Assembly (NCBI GenBank): GCA_029260345.1
Contig: JAJDDK010000006.1
Coordinates: forward strand, 620,001-684,000
From: Phycisphaerales bacterium
GTDB taxonomy: Bacteria; Planctomycetota; Phycisphaerae; Phycisphaerales; UBA1924
Length of the DNA: 64,000 bases
Direction: 5' to 3'
Of this stretch, positions 34,601 to 43,445 are shown one piece after another. Each line of letters opens with the position of its first letter. The stretch's first letter is position 1. A program made the position numbers and the translations under genes. The notes below the pieces were generated by a model. That model searched no databases. It was not told where the DNA came from and saw only the letters and a program-made list of their open reading frames with translations.

Positions 34601-36451
34601 GGCCGCCGGCAGCAGCGCGAACTGATTGCCGAAGGTGCGGACGGATTCTGAAATCAGATCCCATTCCTTGGCGCGCATGGCGCCGAGTCCGGGGCCGTTC
34701 ACAAAGTCCGTGTACAGCGGGCCCGTGCCGGGAAGGAACCCGAAGTTGCCCGCTCCCGCGCCGCCGTCGATGCGCTGCTCAAGCCGCGACACGTACGACA
34801 GCATGTTGTAACCGTTGTACGCGCGCAGATCGATGTCATCGCGCAGTGGATAGGAAAGCCCGGTCGAGGCGAACGGGTTGTTCGGATTCGAACCGAAGTA
34901 GCGCCACACGTGCGCGCGTTCTGAGGCTTTCAAATCCAGCGGCTGAATCAACTCCGGATTCGGAGCATCGGGGTCGCCATACAGCGTGCCGCCGGGCCAG
35001 ACGTTGAGGAAGTCGTTCGGGGCGCCGAGCGTGAGGTGACCGTTGTCGCTGAACGTGTCGAGCTGCTCGAGAATGTTGGGCACGCGCAGGCCGCGATTCA
35101 GGTGCAACTGCCAGGAGCGCTCCAGCGCGCTGTCGACCTGTCCCGACTGGTTGTAGTTGAAGAGCGTCGTCGAGCGAACGTCCGGATGTGCTGAGAAATC
35201 AACAGCGCCCGTTGCGGGATTGAGCCCGCGCGCATCGTACACCTGCGAAGCCAGTAAACGGAAGAAGTCAACGTCTGCCGGTGTGCGCCCATCGCCGTAT
35301 TGTTCATCCGCCGGGATGCCGTTCGTGCCTTGCGGGTAACCGAATGTCAGGTGACTGTTCACATTGACGAGGCCCGAGTTATCAATGATGCGAGCCGCAA
35401 CGACCCAGCGCAGTCCGTACGCATTGCCAAGCAGATCAAGTTCCTGCCAGCGGGAATCGGGGCGCCCGTCGCCATCGGCGTCCGCCCAAAAGCGTTCGTC
35501 AGCAGGGTCGAGTTGGCGCAGTCCGGCTTGCGGCGCCGGTCCCCCACTCCCCGGCCAGTAGAACACATCCTGCAGATCCGCCATTTGCAGATCGAAGATG
35601 CGCTGATTCACGCCGAGGTTTGGGCCATTGCTTTGGTTGTTGCTCGTCGGGTCAGTCCAAGGACCGGTTTGAAAACTGTTCAGCGAAAGATTCGCGCCGG
35701 GATATCCGGGCCGGTCGCCCGACGTGAAGTTTGGCGGGTCTTGAAGAAGAAACTGGCCGAGATCGACATAGCGACCATGATCGCGCGTCCAGATCGGCGT
35801 TCCGTTTTGTTGGGAAAGCCTGTTGTGGTAGCGATACATGCTGCGCAGATTGGTGATCTGCGTCCAGGTGTCCCATTCCGGTCCGTCCGAGGCGCCGCCG
35901 ATCGTGCCCGTGTCAATCGGTTCAATCGGCGCGAGCCACGCATCGTCACCGAACGCGCGCTCGCCGAGCAAAGGCCGCAACCATGAGTTTGACGAAGGAT
36001 CACTATTCGGGCCAGAAAAGTCCCACGTGTACGCGGCGCCAGTCAACGTTGATCCCTGTGTAAAGGACGACCCAAAATTCTGCGCGACGTCCGTCCACGG
36101 CATGTCCATGAACTCGCCGTCTTCAAACGCCTTCGGCCAATTCGGCTGATCGGACTGGTTCTGATACTGCCGAGGCGTCGCCGAATTGACATTGCGATTG
36201 CCATACAAATCCGCTGCGATCAATGACTGCAAGTACGCCGTGACGACGCCTACCTGCTGTTGCAGGTTTTCCTGCTCCTGATACGCATCGGTGCTGCGTC
36301 GATCCACGCGCACGACAGTGACATAGGACACCGCCAGCGCCGCGAGCACGGCGAGAATGGCGACGACGAGGACAAGAATGCTGCCGCGCTTGGTGCGGCG
36401 AGCCGGGGAGGCGCCTGCATTGCGAGTTCGTTTGTGATTCATGTGGAACAT
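31661..36451 (-). CDS. Giant GspK-like minor pseudopilin
   Basis: A 1,596-residue membrane-anchored protein. After a basic N-terminus, RGSILVLVVAILAVLAALAV is a pseudopilin-type hydrophobic helix of the GspK kind, lacking the invariant glutamate at position 5. The C-terminal half has RGRINVNTAPRRVLELLPFV, the helix-hairpin-helix hallmark of GspK. An earlier LVNVNSHLTFG, near residue 400, looks like a second partial version. GspK usually has about 330 residues, so this is nearly five times larger, with aspartate-, asparagine- and proline-rich stretches between. The ATG at 36451 has GGAGG eight to nine bases upstream. It is the last gene of the operon, before the terminator at 31525. Confidence 0.8.
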   Translation of the reverse strand: MFHMNHKRTRNAGASPARRTKRGSILVLVVAILAVLAALAVSYVTVVRVDRRSTDAYQEQENLQQQVGVVTAYLQSLIAADLYGNRNVNSATPRQYQNQSDQPNWPKAFEDGEFMDMPWTDVAQNFGSSFTQGSTLTGAAYTWDFSGPNSDPSSNSWLRPLLGERAFGDDAWLAPIEPIDTGTIGGASDGPEWDTWTQITNLRSMYRYHNRLSQQNGTPIWTRDHGRYVDLGQFLLQDPPNFTSGDRPGYPGANLSLNSFQTGPWTDPTSNNQSNGPNLGVNQRIFDLQMADLQDVFYWPGSGGPAPQAGLRQLDPADERFWADADGDGRPDSRWQELDLLGNAYGLRWVVAARIIDNSGLVNVNSHLTFGYPQGTNGIPADEQYGDGRTPADVDFFRLLASQVYDARGLNPATGAVDFSAHPDVRSTTLFNYNQSGQVDSALERSWQLHLNRGLRVPNILEQLDTFSDNGHLTLGAPNDFLNVWPGGTLYGDPDAPNPELIQPLDLKASERAHVWRYFGSNPNNPFASTGLSYPLRDDIDLRAYNGYNMLSYVSRLEQRIDGGAGAGNFGFLPGTGPLYTDFVNGPGLGAMRAKEWDLISESVRTFGNQFALLPAAGLYTNQLKLERLRRDIRHLLTTISGEGSIGPVPVLNPADAFDRVYLTRKVDLNRFVTPDFTIDPDRVREPLERAFEAFVWALAPLATNQALMSPLDQIDPMTYAQLARDADLHYGGGVNGPASAVAPLYGLGLNTMGPDPSGASYALLRAASLALNVTDAIDGETPPDTSTATAESPTLVRLFNQSDIDLFFSNNPTARDSVADTRSIALGVRFPQGDVTSDLISFPPSPDLAALPPDIVGNEDSGVTLIGLDRQPFLVHAMSISVYANDNANMQANVETVEGIEPALPNHQLGSFFAIELGNPWSEPLDLAGYSVRLYNGTDDLNFDFSATIDGGAIIPAGRRVVFYHFRGPINPIGNAQAEWDETKAEILAQFEANGNGAPIDVREYLDAPLGSALVANEADMFRAFAGESLPVLLVRSVPGGASTIEVLVDRLSSLSGDPFPASLDDDVDFSSLLPPPGIGTGIQPSIAARVATQASLRRPVANSATGFPAYVVERPIDNIHETQLNDTVSHAWVVGPNGDPPLLVSEIYQGIIDLEEVELLAGEPTDKGSLNLPNFELFVPNGPLFATSELGQICAFSHMYIHPDQGIPSIANAHTVGVNYGPDQSNENQWITISEQLGWDAHYQYDPMSGVLNPYLGVLDPSRFILGVNGDLDASLTPVGTLLPDALAVPLATRVFDAFEALPTPDGVVRGRINVNTAPRRVLELLPFVDPRDPFNGFPLTNINGWNPSASMLTAQTAGDTRVDWLERYRRRDPDVPGISLNTTPNDVFNTSLPGYDSTSIRSRLGIFTGLLGLRAPGLSSPDMTPALSLGFVSKGELAIMGLWGANGQVDAASPIFLELGANSAINDQAPLDLRRLTNGFEAQDDPEERLAIFRAISNIVSTRSDIFTAWFIIRAYDPKDIEAITIPNGMTNEQEIVSLMNPGNPLGLSNVSDENPGLLPAFERRVLVIFDRSNVQRPSDRPRVLLQVELPMN

Positions 36452-36506
36452 TGCGTCACACCTCCGTGCAGCGCCACCCATGCGGCGCCGCGATCCTCTC
36501 CTGCGA

Positions 36507-38705
36507 TTACTGCTGGGGCGACACGTCGAACACAAATTCGAACGTGCGCCCACCCTTGATGCGGTTCTGTGAATCATGAAGCGTCAGGCGCACGCGGATT
36601 TGCAGTTTCTTCGGGAACGCTTCGTCCGTGAAACCGCCGGAGAGGCTCGGCGTGCGGAACGGCCAGATGGCCAGGTATTCGGAGACGCCTTCCGGGGCGC
36701 CGCCGGTGATGTCCGGGTTGTACACAGCCGGGAAACCGTTCCCGCTGTTGAGATTTCCAAAGTTTGAATGCACCGTCGTCGCGCCGCTGGCGACGGGGCC
36801 GCCGTTGTTTGGCGTAAAGAATCGATCAAAGGGCTGAACCGTCGGAGCGCGGAAGTGCGCGTAGCCAACCTCTGGCTGCTGGGCACTTTCAGCGCCGATG
36901 AACGGCGAATTGGTGAACGCATTCGTCGGCGTCGCGCCAAACGAAGGGGCGCGACCGATGTCAAACCCGCGCATGGGGTTGTAGTTCAGCCAATTCTGCA
37001 GCGTCGATCGCGAATTCGGATTCGTCGGATCAAGGAACGAAATATCAAACCAGATGCGATCGCCAATGCGAAACTCAGGCGTCCCGTCATTGTCGATATC
37101 GATGTCCTCGTTGGCCACAGGCCAGTCCGGATCGGCGTAGCGCCAGGCGATTTCGAAATTGCTGCAATGCTCCGCGAGGATGGTGTGCGCATCCATGTAC
37201 ACATCTTCGGGGTCGCTCGGCGGCTCAAAATTCATTGGATTCGGGTACGTGACTGTGGAAAAATCACGAATGCGATCAAAGTGCGCCGGCTCGTCATCTG
37301 CGAGCAGTCGCGTAAAGGCGCCTGCGATGGCGCCGCGCACGCCGCGTCGCGTCAGATAGAAGCCTTCATTGTTCGATAGCGTCGGATCAGGCTGCTGCCA
37401 CAGAAGCCCGCGCACCGTTGGCGTGAATGTCGTGTTCGACAAATTACCGAAAGCCGCTTCGCTAATGCCGGACGACGGCGACGCGTTCAGATAGGCATCC
37501 TGATAGACGCCGATGCCGAATCGCCCGTCGCTGAACGCGTAGGACTCTTGCTCGCCAAGCGGAGCGACATTGCTGCCGCCGATGGGCCACGGTTCGCCTT
37601 CGAGCCAGCGCTGCACGTCTTCGAGATCCTGCGCGATCATGTCCGTGCGGCCGTGATGAATAAGCCGCATGCCCGGCGGTTCGAAAATGCCTGCGGTCTG
37701 GTTGACGGCGCCGCTGCGCGGTCCCTGGTGGTCTAAGCCGTAGCCGTAAACACCCGGGCCGGCTCCTGAGCTTTGCCAGAAACGATCAATGGATTCGAGG
37801 TCACGTATGAACGGCGCATATTCGCGCTCGTTTTGAAACAGGCTCGGGCCGTAGGGGCTGTCGCCATTGCCCGCCGCGTTGCCACCCACCAAGAGGAGCG
37901 CTTGCCGGCTGAGCATCCAACTTGAAGCGTGTTCGTTGCGGCCGGTCGCATCACCAAAGTCCGCATCCGTCGCGGCGTCATACTCGCTCATGAATACGGT
38001 AAAGAACCGATTCTCTTCCTCAGACATCATCGCGTCAGGATCAGGAATGCCCTCGGCAAAATCGCCATCGGGAATGAAGATGCGTTGTGGGACGCGCGGC
38101 GCATCGCTCTCCGTTGAGGGCCAATTGGGATCGCGCGGCGGACGCAGTGAATGCCCGTAATAAATTCGCGCCACCGGCGCCGTCGCCGTCATGTTGCCGT
38201 AGCGACTTTGTTCGAAAGAGGTGTACGTGCCGCCGACCGGCGCCACCGCAAGGAACATGATCTCGTCGAGGCGCACCGTGACGGCGCGGCTGCCATCGTT
38301 GTACGAATCGTCGAAAACTCCATCGGAGATGTCACGGATGTCGGCGTTCCGGTCGTCCTCATTCAGGTAGACCGCCTTCTCGTCGCCATCCCGTTCGTCG
38401 TTCCGATTCAGATCGCCAATCTCGCGCATGCGAATCGCGATGAAGGTGTCTTCCGAGCGCATGGCCGACAGGGCGGCAAAGTCATCGCGAAGCTGCCGCT
38501 CGATCGCGCGGGCCATCTGTTCGACTTCGGCGACGGCGGTGCCGACGCTCACCAAACCGCCGACGCTGCGGAAGATCTGCCCGATCCCGACGATCAGGAA
38601 CGAGATCACACCAATCGCGACGAGCAGTTCGACCAGCGTAAACGCGCGACGATTGGCGCGGCGTCGCCGGCGGTAGGAATTCAGCATGAATCGGTAACGG
38701 ATCAT
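36507..38705 (-). CDS. Pseudopilin-like protein, GspJ-like, unusually long
   Basis: A 732-residue protein. The N-terminus is an arginine-rich leader followed by the prepilin cleavage and helix signature RRAFTLVELLVAIGVISFLI. The residue before F is alanine, where glycine is usual. The helix continues into VGGLVSVGTAVAEVEQMARAIERQLR, the GspJ/PilW-like amphipathic segment. GspJ is normally about 200 residues. The rest is an extracytoplasmic domain of unknown fold with many aromatic and asparagine residues. It lies between the GspI-like and GspK-like genes, which is the usual order for a pseudopilus tip complex. Confidence 0.75.
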   Translation of the reverse strand: MIRYRFMLNSYRRRRRANRRAFTLVELLVAIGVISFLIVGIGQIFRSVGGLVSVGTAVAEVEQMARAIERQLRDDFAALSAMRSEDTFIAIRMREIGDLNRNDERDGDEKAVYLNEDDRNADIRDISDGVFDDSYNDGSRAVTVRLDEIMFLAVAPVGGTYTSFEQSRYGNMTATAPVARIYYGHSLRPPRDPNWPSTESDAPRVPQRIFIPDGDFAEGIPDPDAMMSEEENRFFTVFMSEYDAATDADFGDATGRNEHASSWMLSRQALLLVGGNAAGNGDSPYGPSLFQNEREYAPFIRDLESIDRFWQSSGAGPGVYGYGLDHQGPRSGAVNQTAGIFEPPGMRLIHHGRTDMIAQDLEDVQRWLEGEPWPIGGSNVAPLGEQESYAFSDGRFGIGVYQDAYLNASPSSGISEAAFGNLSNTTFTPTVRGLLWQQPDPTLSNNEGFYLTRRGVRGAIAGAFTRLLADDEPAHFDRIRDFSTVTYPNPMNFEPPSDPEDVYMDAHTILAEHCSNFEIAWRYADPDWPVANEDIDIDNDGTPEFRIGDRIWFDISFLDPTNPNSRSTLQNWLNYNPMRGFDIGRAPSFGATPTNAFTNSPFIGAESAQQPEVGYAHFRAPTVQPFDRFFTPNNGGPVASGATTVHSNFGNLNSGNGFPAVYNPDITGGAPEGVSEYLAIWPFRTPSLSGGFTDEAFPKKLQIRVRLTLHDSQNRIKGGRTFEFVFDVSPQQ

Positions 38706-38723
38706 GTGGAGCTTTCGTGAACC

Positions 38724-40232
38724 TCAGCGGAGGATGATCGGAATGAGCCGCGCATCGACGGGGCGCACTTTCCAAAGTGTGTCGTCGTTCTGATCCGCGT
38801 TGCGAAATTCGGGATAGAGCGCGTAGAACGTCACCGTTTCATTGACGTTGTTGCGCTGGGGCACGACGGCGGTCAGATTCACGCGCGGCACATCGTCGAG
38901 ATAGCCGCGCACAAACATGGGGTTGAGGTCGTCCGGGAGTTGGCTGATGACCTTGACGACGTTGTCGGCGCCGCGCTCGGGGAACGACGAGCAGCTCGGG
39001 CATTCCTTCATCAGGAGGAGCTGGCCCGGCGTTGCGAGCCACGCCTCGTCAGACCCCATCTCGACATAGACGTAGTACTGCTGGCGCGCGTTGTCCCAGC
39101 GAATCTGAGCGTCCGCTTCGCGCACCATGCTTCCGTCGCTGTTGCTCGTCGGGTCACCGAATTCGGGCGTGATCACCGGGAACTGGTCATCGTCCAGTTG
39201 AGGACGCGACTGCGGCAGCAGCGCATAGGTCATCACCATCGCTTCGCTGATCTCATCCAGCTTTCGAAAGAAGAGGACGAATCCGTTTTCGGGGCGCGAA
39301 CCCGCGGGCGGGAAGCGATCATCGACGACGTAGAGCAGGCGTTCGTTGAGGGAGAGGAGTTTGTGGTTCTTCCATTCGTAAGGAAGAGCCGTGATGCTTT
39401 GGATATACAGATTCGGATCACCACCAAAAAGCGGAGTCAAATCAAAACTATCGATGTAGACGCCGCCGCCTCCGTTGGGGTTGAAGACAACGCGAATCAT
39501 CCCACCGCCACCCTGAAAGTCGTACGTCGCATTCTGCCCAATATCATCCTCGTCTGGAGGAGTTGAGACGGGCGTCAGCACGACAGGCGGGGCTGTTCCT
39601 GAACCGCCAATGGCGCTTTCGACGGTCACCGAAAATGCAAGGGAGCCGGGGATAATGAGGTTGTGAGGAAGCGAAGGAATTTCGTCGAATGGAGGTGAAT
39701 TCGAACCGTTGGTATAGGTCCCTTGGCCTGCCGCAGAAAAGAGATCCGCGCTCTGGTTTTCGAAGAGGTTGACACCCGGAGCTTCGACGCGAAAAAACGG
39801 ACGCTGGCTGCTTTGATTTGAACCATCAATAATCGTTCGCACATCAAGAGTGGGACTCGGATTCGCATTCATGATGTCCTGGTCAAAGAAGCGCAGCCAA
39901 CGCCATTGACGATCCGGTAGATCCCCTGGATTCAAGCCGACAATGCTGCCAAGCTTGCGATTCAACGACGCCTTTGCGTTCAAACCGATGGCGACGGAAC
40001 GCTGAATCTCGGACGACGTCTGCTGCTGTTTCGCGGCGCCCGCAAAGACGGCGCTGATGCCGAGGATGCCGAGGCCGAGAATGACGACGGCGAGCATCAC
40101 TTCGAGCAGACTGAAGCCGCGCACACTCAGCGGGCGGGGCGCCGGCGCAGCCTCCCCAGGGCGCCAGGCGCTGATCCGCGCCGCTGAGTTTTGACTGTGA
40201 TGGGTCACGAATTGATTGCGAAGCTGGATCAT
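38724..40232 (-). CDS. Pseudopilin-like protein, GspI/PilV-like
   Basis: A 502-residue protein with a 38-residue leader and then RGFSLLEVMLAVVILGLGIL, a canonical type IV prepilin N-terminus with G-F cleavage and glutamate at +5. The LLEVMLAVVILGLGILGI form is typical of GspI and PilV. The remaining 450 or so residues are an extracytoplasmic domain with no recognised fold; it includes a CPSC pair near residue 425. Typical GspI has about 120 residues. The ATG overlaps the stop of the GspH-like gene (ATGA). The leader is long for a prepilin, so a shorter start inside it is possible. Confidence 0.75.
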   Translation of the reverse strand: MIQLRNQFVTHHSQNSAARISAWRPGEAAPAPRPLSVRGFSLLEVMLAVVILGLGILGISAVFAGAAKQQQTSSEIQRSVAIGLNAKASLNRKLGSIVGLNPGDLPDRQWRWLRFFDQDIMNANPSPTLDVRTIIDGSNQSSQRPFFRVEAPGVNLFENQSADLFSAAGQGTYTNGSNSPPFDEIPSLPHNLIIPGSLAFSVTVESAIGGSGTAPPVVLTPVSTPPDEDDIGQNATYDFQGGGGMIRVVFNPNGGGGVYIDSFDLTPLFGGDPNLYIQSITALPYEWKNHKLLSLNERLLYVVDDRFPPAGSRPENGFVLFFRKLDEISEAMVMTYALLPQSRPQLDDDQFPVITPEFGDPTSNSDGSMVREADAQIRWDNARQQYYVYVEMGSDEAWLATPGQLLLMKECPSCSSFPERGADNVVKVISQLPDDLNPMFVRGYLDDVPRVNLTAVVPQRNNVNETVTFYALYPEFRNADQNDDTLWKVRPVDARLIPIILR

Positions 40233-41455
40233 CGTTTCACCGTTGCTCCCGTGTACCGATTGAATCCGATGATCTGCGCGTTCTGATCAATCCATTCGCT
40301 CATCGCGAGAATGAATGCATCGTCGATGAAACGCAGTTTCGGATCTGACGAACTTGAAGGCTTGGGAGGCAGTGAAGAATCTGGCCGGGCAAGCCAGGGA
40401 CTGTTGATCTTGGCGCCCGCCTGCAAGGCGCGGAGATCGACGACCGCGAGCAAACTCGCCGTTCGCAGCCGCACTTCCGGATTCGGGCGTGTGAACTCGT
40501 CATTTGTCGGGTGCAGGCAGGCTGGATCGAAGCGGTCCGCATGGTCGTACGGGCGCACGACGGCGCCGGAATCATCCAGCGGCTCGTTCGGCCATTCGAT
40601 GTAAGCATCCTGCACGCCGGCGCCGTACCCGGAGCCGAAGTTGGCGCTGATGGAGCCGTCCGGACGGAAGGCGATCGCAAACGTCATGGCATGACGCACG
40701 GCGGCGCGGGCTTCGTCCAATTCACCATTGGTGTCTTCACCGTTCATCACGCGCCACGGGTTGTCGCCGTTGTTGATGAAGAGGCGCGGATCATTTCGCG
40801 GGAAGATCCACGGGATGACATTGTTGCTCAGATCTCCATCACCATCCATGATGATTTCGCCGGCGTACCAGCGTTGTAGATCAAACTCGACGCCGCTGTT
40901 TGACTCGGCAATCGCATCGACCTTGTTGTCGGTGTTTTGATCCAGAATCGGCGGGGTCGAGCCGTCAAGATCGATCTCCGGAATCTGATGCGACAAACCG
41001 AACACCGCCGTTCCCGGAGGCAACTCGATCGGCGCGCTGAAACGAAGCGGGTGATAGGCAACGGCGCTGGTCCCTACACCGGTTGGGCGAAGATCTTCAC
41101 TGCAATCCGGCTCGTTGCTCAGGTTCCCTTGCGGCGGTCCCATTTCGATCGTTGCGGATTCACCACTGGGCGCCAGCTCGAGCACCTGCATGGTGTACAC
41201 CTTGCTCTCGATGTCGAACATGAATGCCACTGCGGTCGGCCGGCCGGACTCCATCGCGGCGGCGCGAGCGCGCCCGAGCGTCGCGGTCACGGCATTCACG
41301 GCCGAGGCGTAGTTCGTGCTCTGCATGATGCGCGCCACGGAGGGCACCACCGCGCCCAGCACGATGACAATGAGAGCGACGACCACCAGCAGCTCCACCA
41401 AGGTGAAGCCGCCGCGTTTGCGCGGTTCAATCATGATGTGCTGTGGTGTATTCAT
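40229..41455 (-). CDS. Pseudopilin-like protein, GspH/FimT-like
   Basis: A 408-residue protein with a short leader MNTPQHIMIEPRKRGG and the prepilin motif GFTLVELLVVVALIVIVLGA, giving cleavage at G-F and glutamate at +5. The following ASAVNAVTATLGRARAAAMESGRPTAVAF matches the GspH/FimT helix-turn region closely (R-A-x-A-x-x-x-g-x-x-v). GspH normally has about 170 residues; here an additional C-terminal part of more than 200 residues is present. It overlaps its neighbours on both sides by four bases. Confidence 0.78.
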   Translation of the reverse strand: MNTPQHIMIEPRKRGGFTLVELLVVVALIVIVLGAVVPSVARIMQSTNYASAVNAVTATLGRARAAAMESGRPTAVAFMFDIESKVYTMQVLELAPSGESATIEMGPPQGNLSNEPDCSEDLRPTGVGTSAVAYHPLRFSAPIELPPGTAVFGLSHQIPEIDLDGSTPPILDQNTDNKVDAIAESNSGVEFDLQRWYAGEIIMDGDGDLSNNVIPWIFPRNDPRLFINNGDNPWRVMNGEDTNGELDEARAAVRHAMTFAIAFRPDGSISANFGSGYGAGVQDAYIEWPNEPLDDSGAVVRPYDHADRFDPACLHPTNDEFTRPNPEVRLRTASLLAVVDLRALQAGAKINSPWLARPDSSLPPKPSSSSDPKLRFIDDAFILAMSEWIDQNAQIIGFNRYTGATVKR

Positions 41456-42366
41456 GGCTGCGGAAATTCGCTGATGACGTCAATCGAAACACGAAAATCG
41501 ATGTCGACCGGTGCGGAATACAGGTTGTCAAGCCGCGCCTGGCGCAACACACGATTGAAGTAGTCCACCGGTGATTCGCCGTCACGCGCCGTCATGTCGT
41601 AGTGCGTTTCGATCTCGGAAATTTCCGAGGGGTGCCCATAGAAACCGTCAGGGCCGGCGGACAGGAAATACGGGCGACCATTGACGCAGGCGCCGTACAG
41701 CTCCTGAGCGTCGGGGAATTCGTTCGGCGAGCCGGTGCGATCGCGCCGGTTGTTGGGATGCACGTAATAGATGAGCGATTGTTCGCGGATCGGCCACGCC
41801 ACCATCATGCCGGCCATGGTCGTGTCGCCGCGCATGTCGCGCCATTCAGGATCAGACCAGGCGTCAATCACGGACGGCGCCGTGTTCAGCATGTTTTGCC
41901 GGAGCACGAGCGGCGCCGCCGGCGCCGCGGAGGGCGGGGCGGTGGTCAGAATCAGGAATCGTTCGGGAATCTGGTTCAGGATTGAATCAACATCACCGAT
42001 GCCGCGGGCCTGACGGATGAACACGGACGCGTCAGGGCGTTGCGGCATCTGCGGTTCGGAACTGGCATGGCTGGCGAGGTACGCGTTTGGTCCTGCGGGA
42101 TCAGCATTGGGCCCGTCGTAACCGGGAACCCCGGCATACAACGTCGCGTCGAAGCGCGGCAGGTTGTTGCTGTTGGCGATCATGTATTCATCGAGCGCAC
42201 GATTGAGCGCTTCAAGCACGCCGCGCGTCTGGCTGGCCTTCTGGTTGCGGGTCACGTTCACACCCACGCCAATAAACAAGCCAAGCAGGAGCAGAAGGAT
42301 GCTGATCACCACGAGCAATTCGAGGAGCGTCAGCGCGCGTCGTGTTGTGCGGAAGGCACGGGTCAT
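41452..42366 (-). CDS. Pseudopilin-like protein, GspG-like (type II secretion)
   Basis: A 304-residue protein. The leader ends TRRA and the helix is LTLLELLVVISILLLLLGLF, with alanine-leucine at the cleavage site in place of the usual glycine-phenylalanine and glutamate at +5. The segment TRGVLEALNRALDEYMIANSNNLPRF resembles the GspG alpha-helix that precedes the calcium loop. Processing at a non-glycine site is unusual for prepilin peptidase, so cleavage is uncertain. Overlaps of four bases occur at both ends. Confidence 0.72.
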   Translation of the reverse strand: MTRAFRTTRRALTLLELLVVISILLLLLGLFIGVGVNVTRNQKASQTRGVLEALNRALDEYMIANSNNLPRFDATLYAGVPGYDGPNADPAGPNAYLASHASSEPQMPQRPDASVFIRQARGIGDVDSILNQIPERFLILTTAPPSAAPAAPLVLRQNMLNTAPSVIDAWSDPEWRDMRGDTTMAGMMVAWPIREQSLIYYVHPNNRRDRTGSPNEFPDAQELYGACVNGRPYFLSAGPDGFYGHPSEISEIETHYDMTARDGESPVDYFNRVLRQARLDNLYSAPVDIDFRVSIDVISEFPQP

Positions 42367-43445
42367 GGCAGCGTCCTGATGTTGTCTTTGATGGGCGCGA
42401 TCTTCTTGAGTTCGGCGGGATCGGTGACGCCGCCGGGGGTGAAGAAGGTGTCCTCGTCAATACGGCCGACATTGACCATGTCGGTGTTCGATTCGTCTTG
42501 GTCGCCGAACATCGAATCTCTTCCCGCCGAGAGCAGGCCATACGGCGCGCGAAGCACATCGGGGTCCAGCAGCGGGTCACCGCCACGACTCCCTGAGAGC
42601 GGTGAGGTGAGATGCTGGAGCACGCTGTCGTAGCTTCGCAATTCGACGGGAATGCGATTGGGTGATTGTTGAAAATCCGGACCGATCTGAGCGCGCGTCG
42701 GCCAACCTTTGTAGTAACGAATCGGGTTGTCCCACGGATCAACGATCACGTAGAGATCGCCTTCGGCCTTGAATGCAGTCGTGGCGCCATCCACCATGGC
42801 GTACTCGTAAGGAAAGAACTCTGGAATCGCTGTCGGGAACGCGGACGTCATAGGAACGGTGGGCGAGAGAAGGAACGGAAAATCTGAGAGTCGGGCCCGC
42901 CGCACGACGTCCGTGCCGTCGCCGATATCGATGTAAGGCCCATAGGTGCGACCGGTCGTGGTGGCCTTGTGATCATCACGTTCGCGAGCGCCGCCCCACG
43001 AAAGATCATCGCCGGGGTGGCGAATGCCAGGGCCCTCAGCGCCGTCATGCCGATCCGGCGCTTCGCCGACTGCATACTCATCCGGGTTGGGCGCGAGATC
43101 TCCGATGCCGAGCAAATACACCGAAAGTGAATACGCGCTTGAGTAACGGTGGAGCTTGAGTTCTTCAGCGCGTTCGGTTGGGTCGGGGATTGAATCGAGC
43201 GAATGCTTGTGACCGTCGATCAGCGGCGGCGGGCTATTGAAGTCCTGCTCGAATTGCTGCAAGCCGGTCATAACGTTGCGCATCAGGCTCTCCGTGGCGG
43301 AGTTTTTGCCTGCGCTCAAGGCGCCGCTGAACGCCACCACCAAGAGACCAATCAGCAGTGCGAGGATCGCGATGGTCACCAGCAGCTCAATCAGCGTGAA
43401 GGCGCGGCGTGCGATGAACGAGTTGGATTGCATGCGGCTTTTCAT
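42363..43445 (-). CDS. Pseudopilin-like protein, GspG-like
   Basis: A 360-residue protein with leader MKSRMQSNSFIARRA and helix FTLIELLVTIAILALLIGLL, glutamate at +5 and alanine at -1. The helix is followed by SAGKNSATESLMRNVMTGLQQFEQDFNSPPP, comparable with the GspG region where the protein turns towards the C-terminal domain. The C-terminal part contains YVIVDPWDNPIRYYKGWP, close to the major-pseudopilin pattern (DPWGNPYxY). That match makes this the best candidate for the major pseudopilin. It shares one base with the gspF stop (TAATG). Confidence 0.78.
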   Translation of the reverse strand: MKSRMQSNSFIARRAFTLIELLVTIAILALLIGLLVVAFSGALSAGKNSATESLMRNVMTGLQQFEQDFNSPPPLIDGHKHSLDSIPDPTERAEELKLHRYSSAYSLSVYLLGIGDLAPNPDEYAVGEAPDRHDGAEGPGIRHPGDDLSWGGARERDDHKATTTGRTYGPYIDIGDGTDVVRRARLSDFPFLLSPTVPMTSAFPTAIPEFFPYEYAMVDGATTAFKAEGDLYVIVDPWDNPIRYYKGWPTRAQIGPDFQQSPNRIPVELRSYDSVLQHLTSPLSGSRGGDPLLDPDVLRAPYGLLSAGRDSMFGDQDESNTDMVNVGRIDEDTFFTPGGVTDPAELKKIAPIKDNIRTLP

